Shown here: positions 54,506-63,507 of the stretch, in pieces
Numbering within the stretch: position 1 is the first letter of the stretch
Layout of the letters: the number at the start of each line of letters is the position of its first letter
Source of the DNA: JBBQVS01 sp964250805
GTDB taxonomy: Bacteria; Chloroflexota; Ktedonobacteria; Ktedonobacterales; Ktedonobacteraceae
Direction of reading: 5' to 3'
Assembly: GCA_964250805.1 (NCBI GenBank)
Contig: CAXUHG010000007.1
Span: 26,414-90,413 of the forward strand
DNA length: 64,000 nt
Notes under the pieces: model-generated
What the model was told of the DNA's origin: nothing
Databases searched by the model: none
Seen by the model: only the letters and a program-made list of their open reading frames with translations
Position numbers and translations under genes: made by a program

Positions 54506-57421
54506 ATGGCTCTTTCTTATATTTCGGAAAAAATCAACATTTTCTTCTCAGTTGCCTCTACGCCTCAGGACAGAGACCTGTTCAATGAATTGCAAAAGCA
54601 CCTAAGTCTTCAGAGGCGACTGGGACTTATTGAGATTTGGTATGATAGTGCCATCAGTGCTGGACAGAACTTCAAAGACATGACCAAGGCGTATATCAAT
54701 CAGGCTGATATCGTTGTACTCCTTGTCAGTGCCGATTTCTTCGCCTCTGAACAGTGTTTCGGGGTAGAGATGCGATATGCTCAGGAACAAAGTAAGAGCA
54801 GAGCCATTCCGGTCATTCCCGTACTCCTGCGCCCAGCAGATTTGCAAGATTCTCCCCTCGAAGCATACAGCTATCTTCCTCAAAATGGCAAACCAGTAAC
54901 TACCTGGGAGAACCTCGATACTGCTCTGAGTGAGGTCGCGCAAGGAATTCGCCGCGTGGTAAAAAAGCTCACAAACCATCTCGCTAGAAGGCGAATGACT
55001 GCTAAGCAGCCACAATTTCCTTTCAATAATCTCGCCTACAGGCACAACCAATTTTTCACTGATCGTGATGACATATTAGAGGCGTTGCATCATGCCTTTA
55101 CTTCTGGGCAAACACAAATACAGGCACTGTATGGACCAGGGGGAATAGGGAAAACGCATCTAGCGATAGAATATATTTATCGCAATCAACGCGATTATCA
55201 GGCCGTCTTGTGGCTCAGCACGAGTCCTTCTGAGCTTCTCAGTGCCAATATTCTCTCTTTAGCCGATCAGCTCGGCCTCTCTGGAACAGATGCTAGCGAC
55301 GAAGAAACACACATTGATGCCATCAAACGCTGGTTGCAAGCTCATGACCGATGGCTACTCGTTCTCGATAATCTGGAAGACTTCTCTTTGACGAACCAGC
55401 TTATTCCCTTGAACAGCAATGGTCATGTACTCTTAACTACGCAGTCACAAACGACAGGGCAGTTTACTTCTCGCCTCTCTGTTGACCAGATGAGTATTGA
55501 AGATGGCACACTTCTGTTACTACGATGCGCTCAAATTATTTCAGGGCAGGATTCACTGGATGCTGCGTCAGAGGAGGATCGGCTACACGCGAGGAAGATT
55601 GCGGAAGAACTACATGGATATCCTCTCGCTCTCGATCAGGCAGGAGCCTATATTGAAGAAACACAACGACCACTCTCATCTTATCTTACATTCTATAAGA
55701 AAAAGCAGGACATCCTTCTCGGAAAACGTGGGCGTGTCATTAGTGATCATCCAGACCCAGTTACGACCACGCTAGCGTTAACCTTTCAAAAAATTGGCGA
55801 GATCAATGCGAATGCCCTGGAATTGCTCTATTTTTTGGCTTTTCTGCATCCCGATGCGCTTCCTGACGAAGCGATCACGTATGGTGCCTCTATCCTCAGT
55901 GGACCTCTCCACACTGTGACCAGCGATCCCTTCGTCTTTGACGCTGCTGTTGCGACACTACGTAAGTTTTCTCTGATACGTCAACGCACGGACAGTACCA
56001 CTCTCAACATGCACCATATCATTCAGACTGTTCTGAAGAACGATCTAACGAAAAAACGCCAGCACTCCCTTGCCAGTCAAGCGGTGCGCTTGGTCAATTT
56101 CATCTTTCCGGTGGTAAATTTCGAGACATGGGAAGGATGTGAGAGGTATTTGCCTCAGGCAGTGAATTGTGCTACGCTCATCCGTGACTACAAGCTCAAG
56201 CTAAAGGAGGGTGGGTTGCTTTTAGAACGGCTAGGCTTCTATTATTATCAGCGTGGGTGCTATACAGATGCCGAAACCTACCTCACTCAGGCACTACACC
56301 TTCAAGAAGGTCATTCTCAAAGCAATCCCTCCGATACGGCTCAGACGCTAAATTCTTTGGGACTTCTGTATCAGCAATTAGCTCGTTATGAGCAAGCTGA
56401 AACCCTTCATCAACGTTCCCTTGAGTTGCGGAACCGCCTACTCGGTCCTGATCATCCGAAAACCGCCGAGAGCCTTCATAACCTTGCGATGCTTTACGGC
56501 GATCAAGGGAACTATCAACAGGCTGAACGCCTTTATCTTCGAGTACTGCCTATAGAGGAAAAGACAAAAGGCTCCGACCACCTCGATGTCGCCAGCACTT
56601 TGAACAATCTTGCCTTTATCTTCTACCAACAAGGACGTTATGCTGAAGCTGAAGCTACCTACCAGCGTACACTTGCCATCTACGAACGTTCTCTGCCCTC
56701 CAACCATCCAAACCTGACATATCCACTCGATGGGCTAGCAACGCTCGCCGAAAAAGAAGGAAACTACCAGCTAGCTGAGGAACTCGCGCTACGTGCGTTG
56801 GCTATTTGCAAGGAAGCTTTTGGAGAGGAACATGCTGAGACCGCTCACAGTATCAGTACACTAGCAGACATTGCAGAAGGACGTGGTGATTATCAGCAAG
56901 CCGAAATGCTCTACCAACAAGCTTTGGCTATCTATGAGCGGGGGTTGGGACTCCAGCATCCCAATACCGCTCCTCTGCTCAACAACCTGGCATTGCTCGC
57001 TGAGCAACAAGGATTGTATGTGCAAGCTGAAACGCTCTATGAACGCGCGTTAACTACCTATAGACAGGCAGTGGGACCACAACATCCCGACGTGGCAAGC
57101 GTACTCAATAATCTGGGACAACTCGCTCGAAAAACCGGAGATGTGACACGGGCAGAAGCACTTCTGAGGCTTGCGTTGGTCATACATGAACATGTCTTTG
57201 ACCAACCTCATCCTGATACCGCACAAAACCTGAGCAATCTTGCAGATCTACTTGTCGATTTGCGACGCTGGAAAGAAGCCGAACCACTTTATCAACAAGC
57301 ACTTACTATCTATCTGCAAACATCAGATACCGACTATGAAAAAACGATGCGTGTGCGCGAAAAATATGCAGCCTTGTTGAGGCAGATGAAGAAAGACGAG
57401 CGGGCAGAAGAGGAGGAATGA
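54506..57421 (+). CDS. TIR-NB-ARC-TPR STAND protein (antiphage-like), copy 1
   Basis: 971 aa. TIR domain residues 8-150: INIFFSVAS, LIEIWYDSAISAG, ADIVVLLVSADFFASEQC, with the likely catalytic Glu88. NB-ARC ATPase: Walker A GPGGIGKT (about 210), Walker B WLLVLDNLED, and the GYPLALDQAGAYIEE stretch (GxP motif). From about 600 to the end are 42-residue kinesin-light-chain-type TPRs (YQQAERLYLRVLPIEEK, HPDVASVLNNLGQLARKTGD). Such STAND proteins sense invader molecules through TPRs and use TIR to deplete NAD. The start at 54506 aligns with the ribosome-site-supported start of copy 2. It faces a small lysine-rich gene 49 bases away. Confidence 0.85.
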   Translation: MALSYISEKINIFFSVASTPQDRDLFNELQKHLSLQRRLGLIEIWYDSAISAGQNFKDMTKAYINQADIVVLLVSADFFASEQCFGVEMRYAQEQSKSRAIPVIPVLLRPADLQDSPLEAYSYLPQNGKPVTTWENLDTALSEVAQGIRRVVKKLTNHLARRRMTAKQPQFPFNNLAYRHNQFFTDRDDILEALHHAFTSGQTQIQALYGPGGIGKTHLAIEYIYRNQRDYQAVLWLSTSPSELLSANILSLADQLGLSGTDASDEETHIDAIKRWLQAHDRWLLVLDNLEDFSLTNQLIPLNSNGHVLLTTQSQTTGQFTSRLSVDQMSIEDGTLLLLRCAQIISGQDSLDAASEEDRLHARKIAEELHGYPLALDQAGAYIEETQRPLSSYLTFYKKKQDILLGKRGRVISDHPDPVTTTLALTFQKIGEINANALELLYFLAFLHPDALPDEAITYGASILSGPLHTVTSDPFVFDAAVATLRKFSLIRQRTDSTTLNMHHIIQTVLKNDLTKKRQHSLASQAVRLVNFIFPVVNFETWEGCERYLPQAVNCATLIRDYKLKLKEGGLLLERLGFYYYQRGCYTDAETYLTQALHLQEGHSQSNPSDTAQTLNSLGLLYQQLARYEQAETLHQRSLELRNRLLGPDHPKTAESLHNLAMLYGDQGNYQQAERLYLRVLPIEEKTKGSDHLDVASTLNNLAFIFYQQGRYAEAEATYQRTLAIYERSLPSNHPNLTYPLDGLATLAEKEGNYQLAEELALRALAICKEAFGEEHAETAHSISTLADIAEGRGDYQQAEMLYQQALAIYERGLGLQHPNTAPLLNNLALLAEQQGLYVQAETLYERALTTYRQAVGPQHPDVASVLNNLGQLARKTGDVTRAEALLRLALVIHEHVFDQPHPDTAQNLSNLADLLVDLRRWKEAEPLYQQALTIYLQTSDTDYEKTMRVREKYAALLRQMKKDERAEEEE

Positions 57422-57470
57422 GACTGTGTATGCTCGGTTTGCGTAATGCGAGTTTGCGCCCTCGAATACG

Positions 57471-57940
57471 CTAAATTAGGAGTCGCTTTGGCTTTTTTGG
57501 CGGCTTTATTTTCTTCAATCCTTTGTCATCTTCTCTTTTCGACTCATCAGGCTTCGACTTGTCAGACTTCGACTTATCAGGCTTCTGGTCTCCATTCTTT
57601 TCCTGATTTTCTCTATAAATCGACCAATTACGTGTATTTAGAGTACTATAGCTAGAGAGATGTTTCTGATCATGGGGATTTTTGCGCTTGCTTCTCTTCC
57701 CGACTATCTTTATATTCTTGCATTCAAATCTCTCTACTTGGGGGGGGTATGTGCTAGAGGCAGGAAGACACGAACATCTGGGATGTGACTAATACTGCTT
57801 GCTTGCTGATAAATGGAGGAAGCCACCAAAGTATCGCCTTCGGGAAGCACATAAAAATTGTGCAAAGGCACTTGTATAATGCTGCTTGCAAGGGAGGAGA
57901 AATCTTGAGTACATATAACGGTTAGATCATCTTTGCTCAT
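57471..57940 (-). pseudogene. Small two-frame gene: N-terminal domain joined at a C8 tract to a lysine-rich tail
   Basis: A 68-aa frame starts at ATG 57940 with AGGAGG directly upstream (MSKDDLTVICTQDFSS...). It ends AHTPPK at a run of eight C (57740-57747 on the plus strand as G). In the -1 frame the sequence then stays open for about 89 codons to the stop at 57471 (PPQVERFECKNI ... KPDKSKSDKSKPDESKRED). With nine C, as in the copy near 59530, the two parts would form one protein of about 156 aa. It could be phase-variable, programmed-frameshift or broken. It converges on the first TIR-NB-ARC gene. No function is recognised; the tail is highly charged. Confidence 0.55.
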
Positions 57941-58288
57941 TTTTCCTCCTCTCGTGATTTCTGGAAATACCCCTAAATGCACAAAATTGTTCGTGTGAAT
58001 TTCAATACATCAAAATTCATCTATTAAACCTGGACAATGAAGAACGTTTTTAAAGATTCGCCATGCCAATGGTAAAAACCCTTACTGATAGTTCTATCAG
58101 AGATTTGTAAAACCCTCAACAAATAAAGAGTACCACAGACAAGAGTCCTATGCTACCTATTGAACCAAGTAACCAGAAGACAACATGCCTATAGGCGTTC
58201 TCTTGCTACTATTCTCTCGTTGGAAAATAATGAAAGGCGAAACAATTCGTAAAAAGAGACGATGTGAGGATACATGGGAAGGAGAGAG
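57941..58288. other. Intergenic region before the zinc-finger/GIY-YIG gene
   Basis: About 350 bases between divergent genes. Apart from the AGGAGG of the minus-strand gene and AAGGAG of the plus-strand gene nothing distinct was found. It is the centre of the mirror-symmetric TIR locus. Confidence 0.3.
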
Positions 58289-59386
58289 ATGCAAAGCATC
58301 GAAGTCAGCGAAGCAGAACTTCAAGAAGGGAAACGACAATGCCTTCAGTGCCAGAAGCCAAAACCTCTTCAGGCTTTTGCAGAGCAAAAAGGAAAAATGC
58401 ATGTACGCAAGCAGATATGTCGTGAATGTGAGTGGTTCAACCAGGATGAACGGCATCGGCGTCTAGCGAGCCAAAGGAAAACGGAGCAACAGCAACAGGC
58501 ATGGAAGGAAAAAAAGCAACGCGAGTGGGAGCGAAAAGTGGATTTGCGACAGGTATATGAGCAACATCAGTGTGATAAGGAACGCTGGTATCTTCAGCAG
58601 CCGGACCGTCGTTGTCAGATGTGCCATCAGCTTCTCCCTGCATCTGCCTTTAGTGGGATGGCCTCGTCCGAAGGTTTCGTCTTGCATACACGATGTGCAA
58701 CTTGCCATCAGGAGGTGTGTACACGCCGCCAGCTTGCCTGTTGTCTATGTCAGGAGAAAACGGCACGCAATGATTTTCTCTCCTCGTATGACGGCTATGC
58801 GTTGCGTGGCGATGGAGCTTGGGTTTCCCTCTGTTGCCAGAGATGTGAAACCGCCTTTCGAGCACTTCCGGCTTTTCGACAAGAGATGCATATTCATGCC
58901 TGTTGTCGGAGGAGCTTTCCCCCAGGTCAGGTTATCTATGCTGAAATTGATCCTGAGACGGGGGACATCCGTTATATAGGACGAACGGGCAAGCCACAGC
59001 GTCGTCACGCACAGCATCTCTCTGATGCTTCACCAACTGTTGCCCGATGGGGGACGGAACGAAGAGTATGGTATACACGGAGTAACTGGATGTACGCTCT
59101 TCTGGAGAAGGATCTCACGCCCTCCATGCAGATACTTCAGAACATCGAGGTCTCCCCTTTGGTCGTAGAATGGGAGCAACGTTTTATCTGGAACGGCGTG
59201 CAAAGAGGATGGAAACTCCTCAACGGGGAAGCTATGGATGAAACGCTCGTTGCTCGTACACAGGCAACACGCTTCGACTTCTTGCAGGTTCCGTTTGAAC
59301 TGTTAGTCCAGCAGCAGTTCTTCCCGTCACACGGCCTTGCTGCCTTTCTGCATAAATGGCATTCATCAGAATTCCTTGTCGAGTGA
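58289..59386 (+). CDS. Multi-zinc-ribbon protein with GIY-YIG nuclease-like domain
   Basis: 365 aa from ATG 58289 (AAGGAG just upstream; an ATG five codons earlier lies before the ribosome site). Residues 15-200 hold several Cys pairs: CLQC, CREC, CQMC, CATC, CCLC and CCQRC, suggesting three or four zinc fingers, with a basic coiled coil between. From about 215 on, VIYAEI and IRYIGRTGKPQRRHAQH match the GIY-YIG nuclease core, with the key Arg near 237. EWEQRFIWNGVQRGWKLLN supplies the late Glu and Asn. Zinc fingers would bind DNA and GIY-YIG would cut it. It sits between two mirrored TIR-NB-ARC/small-gene pairs. A homing or defence nuclease are both possible. Confidence 0.65.
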   Translation: MQSIEVSEAELQEGKRQCLQCQKPKPLQAFAEQKGKMHVRKQICRECEWFNQDERHRRLASQRKTEQQQQAWKEKKQREWERKVDLRQVYEQHQCDKERWYLQQPDRRCQMCHQLLPASAFSGMASSEGFVLHTRCATCHQEVCTRRQLACCLCQEKTARNDFLSSYDGYALRGDGAWVSLCCQRCETAFRALPAFRQEMHIHACCRRSFPPGQVIYAEIDPETGDIRYIGRTGKPQRRHAQHLSDASPTVARWGTERRVWYTRSNWMYALLEKDLTPSMQILQNIEVSPLVVEWEQRFIWNGVQRGWKLLNGEAMDETLVARTQATRFDFLQVPFELLVQQQFFPSHGLAAFLHKWHSSEFLVE

Positions 59387-59392
59387 ACATTT

Positions 59393-59797
59393 ATGATGTA
59401 CAATGTGACATATCATCTATTTGAAAGATTGGTTACATTGACGATGATTGATATACTTCAATCAAGAAGCAGGCGGCGTAATCGCCTTGCAGATACTCAC
59501 GCCGACCTGGAAATAACGCGCAACAATACCCCCCCCCAGATAGATATATTTGCATGCGCAAATATATCACAGGTACACAGAACGTGTGAGAAACACACAC
59601 ACATATTTTCAACTCTCCTCAGAATACTAAGCACGTTTTCAACGGCACTTACTCTCCATATCTTTAGAAACAACCAGAGTAATGATGCCGAGAAATCAAC
59701 CTCCGATAAGAAAAAGTCCGACAAGAACAAATCAAAACCTGAGAAGCAAGGTGAGCGAGAGCAGCAAGAGAAGCCGAAACCGAAAACAAAGGGATAG
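59393..59797 (+). CDS. Small lysine-rich protein, second copy (C9 tract, frame intact)
   Basis: 134 aa from the first ATG; the true start is uncertain because no good ribosome site is seen. From the nine-C run (59529-59537) the frame reads TPPQIDIFACANI, aligning with TPPQVERFECKNI of the first copy. About 45 residues later it reads HIFRNNQS against SIYRENQE, then a similar charged tail (DKKKSDKNKSKPEKQGERE). The part before the C run is not clearly alike. A hairpin with 11-bp arms (59543-59553/59558-59568) lies within the coding region. It starts 6 bases after the GIY-YIG stop and ends 30 bases before the convergent TIR gene. Confidence 0.5.
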   Translation: MMYNVTYHLFERLVTLTMIDILQSRSRRRNRLADTHADLEITRNNTPPQIDIFACANISQVHRTCEKHTHIFSTLLRILSTFSTALTLHIFRNNQSNDAEKSTSDKKKSDKNKSKPEKQGEREQQEKPKPKTKG

Positions 59798-59827
59798 GCT
59801 CTTTTCAAAGAGGAGATAGTAGTATGT

Positions 59828-62815
59828 TTACTGTTCGTCTTGACGCGGCTCTGCGTATGGTGGCTCTTCCTGTATTTGCATTCCTTGCCGGAGCATGGCG
59901 GCCTCTTCACGTCTATTCATACGATCCAACAGAGAGGCATATTTTTCGCGTGTGCGAGCGACATCGGAGTGTGTGGGACCAAATATTTGTAGACGAAGCG
60001 CGAATGCCCGTTTGAAGAACTCTTCAGCCTCTTGATAGGCGTGTTGTGTGGCTCGGAGATCTGCCAGGTTCGAGAGGCTCTGAGCTGTGTCGGGATGGCT
60101 TGGACCAAGAACCTGTTCGCGAATGGCAAGCGCACGTTGCAAGAGCGGCTGTGCGCGTTCAACATTGTTGATATCCTGATAAAGTACTCCCAGGTTATTG
60201 AGTACGTCCGCGACAATGGGATGATTGTCTCCAAGAGCGTGTTCATAGATGCTCAAAGCGCGTTGATAGAGATGCTCTGCCTGCTGACGTTCTCCCTGTT
60301 TGTCTGCAAGAAAAGCTAGATTATTGAGAATGAGGGCAATATCGGGATGATCAGGCTCCAGTACCTGTTCGCCGATAGCCAACGCGCGTCGATAAAATGC
60401 CTCTGCTTGCTGATTATCCCCTTGCGCTTCATAGATATCCGCCAATTTATTAAAGCTATGAGCGGTCTCAGGGTGTGCATCTCCAAGCGTTTGTTCGCGC
60501 AAGGCAAGGGCACGCAGATAGAAGTGTTCTGCTTGCTGATACTCTCCCTGTTTCTCGGCAAGAGTTCCCAGGCCAATGAGAGGATACGCTCGATCAGGGT
60601 CATTGGGAGACAACTTTTGCCCATAGATGGCAAGCGCACGTTGGTAAGCAGCTTCAGCTTGAACATAGTTACCTTGCAGAGTGTAAATCAGCCCAAGGTT
60701 ATTGAGGGTCTTTGCGGTCTCAGGATGTTCAGAGCCAATCGTCTCTTCATCAACCATGAGGACTCGTCGATAGAAGTGTTCTGCCTGTTGATACTGTCCT
60801 TGGCTTGTATACAAGACAGCCAGGTTATGTAGACTCTCAGCCGTTTGGGAATGAGTGGGACCAAGAGTTTGCTCACGCAGTTCTAATGCACGAAGAAGAT
60901 TTTTCTCAGCCTCTGAATACCGAGCCTGTCGATGATATAGCAATCCTAGAGCATTGAGGGTCTGTGCAATTTTCTGTAGAGTAGCCCAATGGTGCTGCTC
61001 TTGAAGCCGGAGGGACTGTGTGAGGTAGGTTTCTGCTTCGCTATAATATGCTTTCTGATAGCAATACGAGCCGAGACGCTGTAGGAGCAAGGCACCCTCT
61101 TTCAGAGTTAGTTGAAAATCAGTTATCAACGTCGCACAGTGCTGCGCCTGAGGGAGATATCGTTCGCATTCCTCCAAGGTATCGAAACTCACTTCTGGAA
61201 AAACGGAGTTGACCAGACGAAGAGCCTGAGCAGCCCATTGGCGTTGTTGCCTTCGAGGAAGGGCATCGATGAGTACGGCCTGGATAATGCGATGGATACG
61301 TAGTGTTGTTGTGTCAGCCAGATGCTGGACCAGAGCGTAGTTGTGCAGATCAGCTAATGCTTCATTTAAGGCCAGAGGGCGAGCTACAAGCGAACGTAGG
61401 GGTTCATGTAATACACTAGCACCGTCAACAAGCAGTTCATAGGGGATTGCATCAGGTTGTAGAAAGGACAAAAGACGCAATAAGTAGAGATTCACAACTT
61501 GTTGCTGCACTACTTTTTCAATGGCGAGTGTCAATGTGATGGTCACAGAATCGGGATGATTCTGATTGCTCACTGTTCGTCCACGTCTACTTAACAGAGT
61601 CGCTCGCTCCTTATGGAAAAGGCCAAGATAGGTATGTAGGCCGCAACCAGTTTCCTCCAGATAGGCACCAGCTTGATCGAGTGCTAGAGGAAAGCCATCC
61701 ATAGCTTCTACGATGGTGGTTGCCTGCTCAATGACTCTAAGAGGTACCTTATCAAAGGACATTTCGGCAGTTATTATCTGGGCACGCTGGAGTAAGAACA
61801 ATACACCCGCATCAGTGTCCATCGGCATAATGGAAAGCGTCGAAGCAATATCTCCAGTTGTTTGTGATGTTGTCAGGAGGATATGACCGTTGCCTTGCAA
61901 GGGAACAATCAAATCAACCAAGGTGAGGTCATCGAGATGATCTAATACAAGCAACCAAGTGGACTGACTTTGTAGCCAGCGTTTGACGGCAGCAAAGAGA
62001 CGATCTTCATCGGCCCGATCCTGCTCGGAGAATGTCAGTTTCTCCGCCAAAGTACTCACATCAGAAGTGAACCGCTCACGAGACGAGGCATTGATCCAGA
62101 TTATGGAGTGATAGAAGTCGGCAGAGCGATGGAGATACTCCAATGCAATTTGCGTTTTTCCGATACCACCCAAGCCATACAACGCGAGAATACGCATCTG
62201 AGGAGACTGAGAGAATGTAAAAGAGGAAGCAAGTGCCGAGAAAATCGTTTCTCGATCAGTGAAAAAAGCATTCTGTCGATAGGGGCAATAGTACAGATGC
62301 TGGTTCGATGGGGCTATGTGTGGAACGACTCTTTTCACCTGGCCTACCAATTCCTCGACCACTTTGCGAATGCCTCGTGCAACCTCAGTGAGTGCAGCGT
62401 CAATATTGCGATTAAGACTCACAGGTCTGCCATCTGTAGGTAGCGGGCTATAGCGAGCAAGGGGAAGAGTTTCCCAATCAGTCGGGGACAGAATCACTGG
62501 AATCAGGCGTACACTGCCAGCCGTACTCAGTTCAAGTGCCTGTTGCATTTCAAGTTCGTAGCAACGTTCTGAAGCCAGAAATTCCGCGCTGATGAGGAGA
62601 ACAATAATATCGGCAGCGCGTAGATGAGTCTCAATAGCTTGGGTGATGTTATCACCGACACTGATAGCACTATCATACCACTCATCAATGAGATATTGTC
62701 GTCGCAAGGCAGTCAAGTGCATAGTGAGTTTCTCGAAAACACGAGTATCTTGAGAAGAAGAGATGGCGTAGGAAAAGAAGATTTTGATGGCTTGGGAAAA
62801 TGATGACAACGACAT
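59828..62815 (-). CDS. TIR-NB-ARC-TPR STAND protein (antiphage-like), copy 2
   Basis: 995 aa from ATG 62815 (GGAGAG 8 bases upstream; the 45 earlier open codons are rejected). TIR residues 8-155: IKIFFSYAI, LIDEWYDSAISVG, ADIIVLLISAEFLASERC, likely catalytic Glu89. NB-ARC: Walker A GLGGIGKT (about 214), Walker B WLLVLDHLDD, GFPLALDQAGAYLEE. From about 615 on are regular 42-residue TPRs (QYQQAEHFYRRVLMVDEE, HPETAHSFNKLADIYEAQGD). It is closely related to copy 1 along its whole length, about half of the TIR residues being the same. It lies inverted relative to copy 1 and faces the lysine-rich gene. Confidence 0.85.
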   Translation of the reverse strand: MSLSSFSQAIKIFFSYAISSSQDTRVFEKLTMHLTALRRQYLIDEWYDSAISVGDNITQAIETHLRAADIIVLLISAEFLASERCYELEMQQALELSTAGSVRLIPVILSPTDWETLPLARYSPLPTDGRPVSLNRNIDAALTEVARGIRKVVEELVGQVKRVVPHIAPSNQHLYYCPYRQNAFFTDRETIFSALASSFTFSQSPQMRILALYGLGGIGKTQIALEYLHRSADFYHSIIWINASSRERFTSDVSTLAEKLTFSEQDRADEDRLFAAVKRWLQSQSTWLLVLDHLDDLTLVDLIVPLQGNGHILLTTSQTTGDIASTLSIMPMDTDAGVLFLLQRAQIITAEMSFDKVPLRVIEQATTIVEAMDGFPLALDQAGAYLEETGCGLHTYLGLFHKERATLLSRRGRTVSNQNHPDSVTITLTLAIEKVVQQQVVNLYLLRLLSFLQPDAIPYELLVDGASVLHEPLRSLVARPLALNEALADLHNYALVQHLADTTTLRIHRIIQAVLIDALPRRQQRQWAAQALRLVNSVFPEVSFDTLEECERYLPQAQHCATLITDFQLTLKEGALLLQRLGSYCYQKAYYSEAETYLTQSLRLQEQHHWATLQKIAQTLNALGLLYHRQARYSEAEKNLLRALELREQTLGPTHSQTAESLHNLAVLYTSQGQYQQAEHFYRRVLMVDEETIGSEHPETAKTLNNLGLIYTLQGNYVQAEAAYQRALAIYGQKLSPNDPDRAYPLIGLGTLAEKQGEYQQAEHFYLRALALREQTLGDAHPETAHSFNKLADIYEAQGDNQQAEAFYRRALAIGEQVLEPDHPDIALILNNLAFLADKQGERQQAEHLYQRALSIYEHALGDNHPIVADVLNNLGVLYQDINNVERAQPLLQRALAIREQVLGPSHPDTAQSLSNLADLRATQHAYQEAEEFFKRAFALRLQIFGPTHSDVARTREKYASLLDRMNRREEAAMLRQGMQIQEEPPYAEPRQDEQ

Positions 62816-62890
62816 ACTAGCGTCTCTCCGCGATCTCAAACAAGCGGTGTAACAGTGCGAACGAGAAGCTACGTCGCACATACTTCTTTT

Positions 62891-62930
62891 CCTTGTATTG
62901 TAGCATGAGGTGCCGAACTTGTATACAAGG
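62891..62930 (-). promoter_or_regulatory. Promoter and dyad upstream of TIR copy 2
   Basis: Minus-strand extended -10 TGCTACAAT (-10 box 62897-62902), with start site about 75 bases before the gene. An 8-bp dyad CCTTGTAT (62891-62898) / ATACAAGG (62923-62930) encloses it and could bind a repressor. Confidence 0.4.
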
Positions 62931-63072
62931 AAATCAAAATGGGTCTCCATACTCTAGGAGAAAGTGACCTTGACCCACTTTGCCAGTAGGGTGAAATAGT
63001 ATCTCTCTTTGGTATGGTACACTGGCTAACAAAGGGAGAATCGTCCGTTTTATTTGGGCATAGGAGGATGTT

Positions 63073-63288
63073 ATGGCAACGAATCCTCAACGCAAGAACT
63101 CTCAACGATTGGGATGACCGGGCAAGGGCAAAATTATGACCGAGGATGCCTATCGCGAATTGGAGCGTCTCTCCCCTGATCGTAAACAGGCATTCTGGTG
63201 GGCGGTCGGCTTCACCGGAGTCGCCCTCGTGCTGGGCCTGATGCTGCCCAGTCGCACCCCACGCCCACTACCGATAGCCACCGAGTAA
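63073..63288 (+). pseudogene. Small one-helix membrane protein gene with in-frame TGA
   Basis: ATG 63073 has AGGAGG 5 bases upstream and codes for MATNPQRKNSQRLG, then a TGA (63115-63117). The same frame continues PGKGKIMTEDAYRELERL and a helix (AFWWAVGFTGVALVLGLML) to the stop at 63288. A second ATG at 63136 could give a 50-aa protein but lacks its own ribosome site. A CGA-to-TGA change, readthrough or reinitiation are all possible. Confidence 0.5.
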
Positions 63289-63507
63289 GCCTCTGGATGT
63301 TGGCACGTTGGTAACTCATCAACATCGGATTACTGGGAGTCCCAACATTTTTACCCCTTATAGATATAAAACAGCCAAGGGATATTCCTCGTAAAATTGC
63401 TTCTTTCTGTTCGCACAGAGAGCTTCATTGAGGCTCCCTACAGGCTGTTTCAGTATAGACTATTCCAAGTGTTGGTTCCAATTATGGGCAAACCCCTAGC
63501 TCTACCC

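Noticed and set aside
57446..57655. 69-codon plus-strand frame rich in Ser, Thr and Gln
   Set aside because: It is the opposite strand of the lysine-rich tail, which has a conserved copy at 59393-59797; no ribosome site.
62816..62950. 45-codon N-terminal extension of the second TIR gene
   Set aside because: It contains the promoter-like sequence and a GGAGAG site directly precedes ATG 62815.
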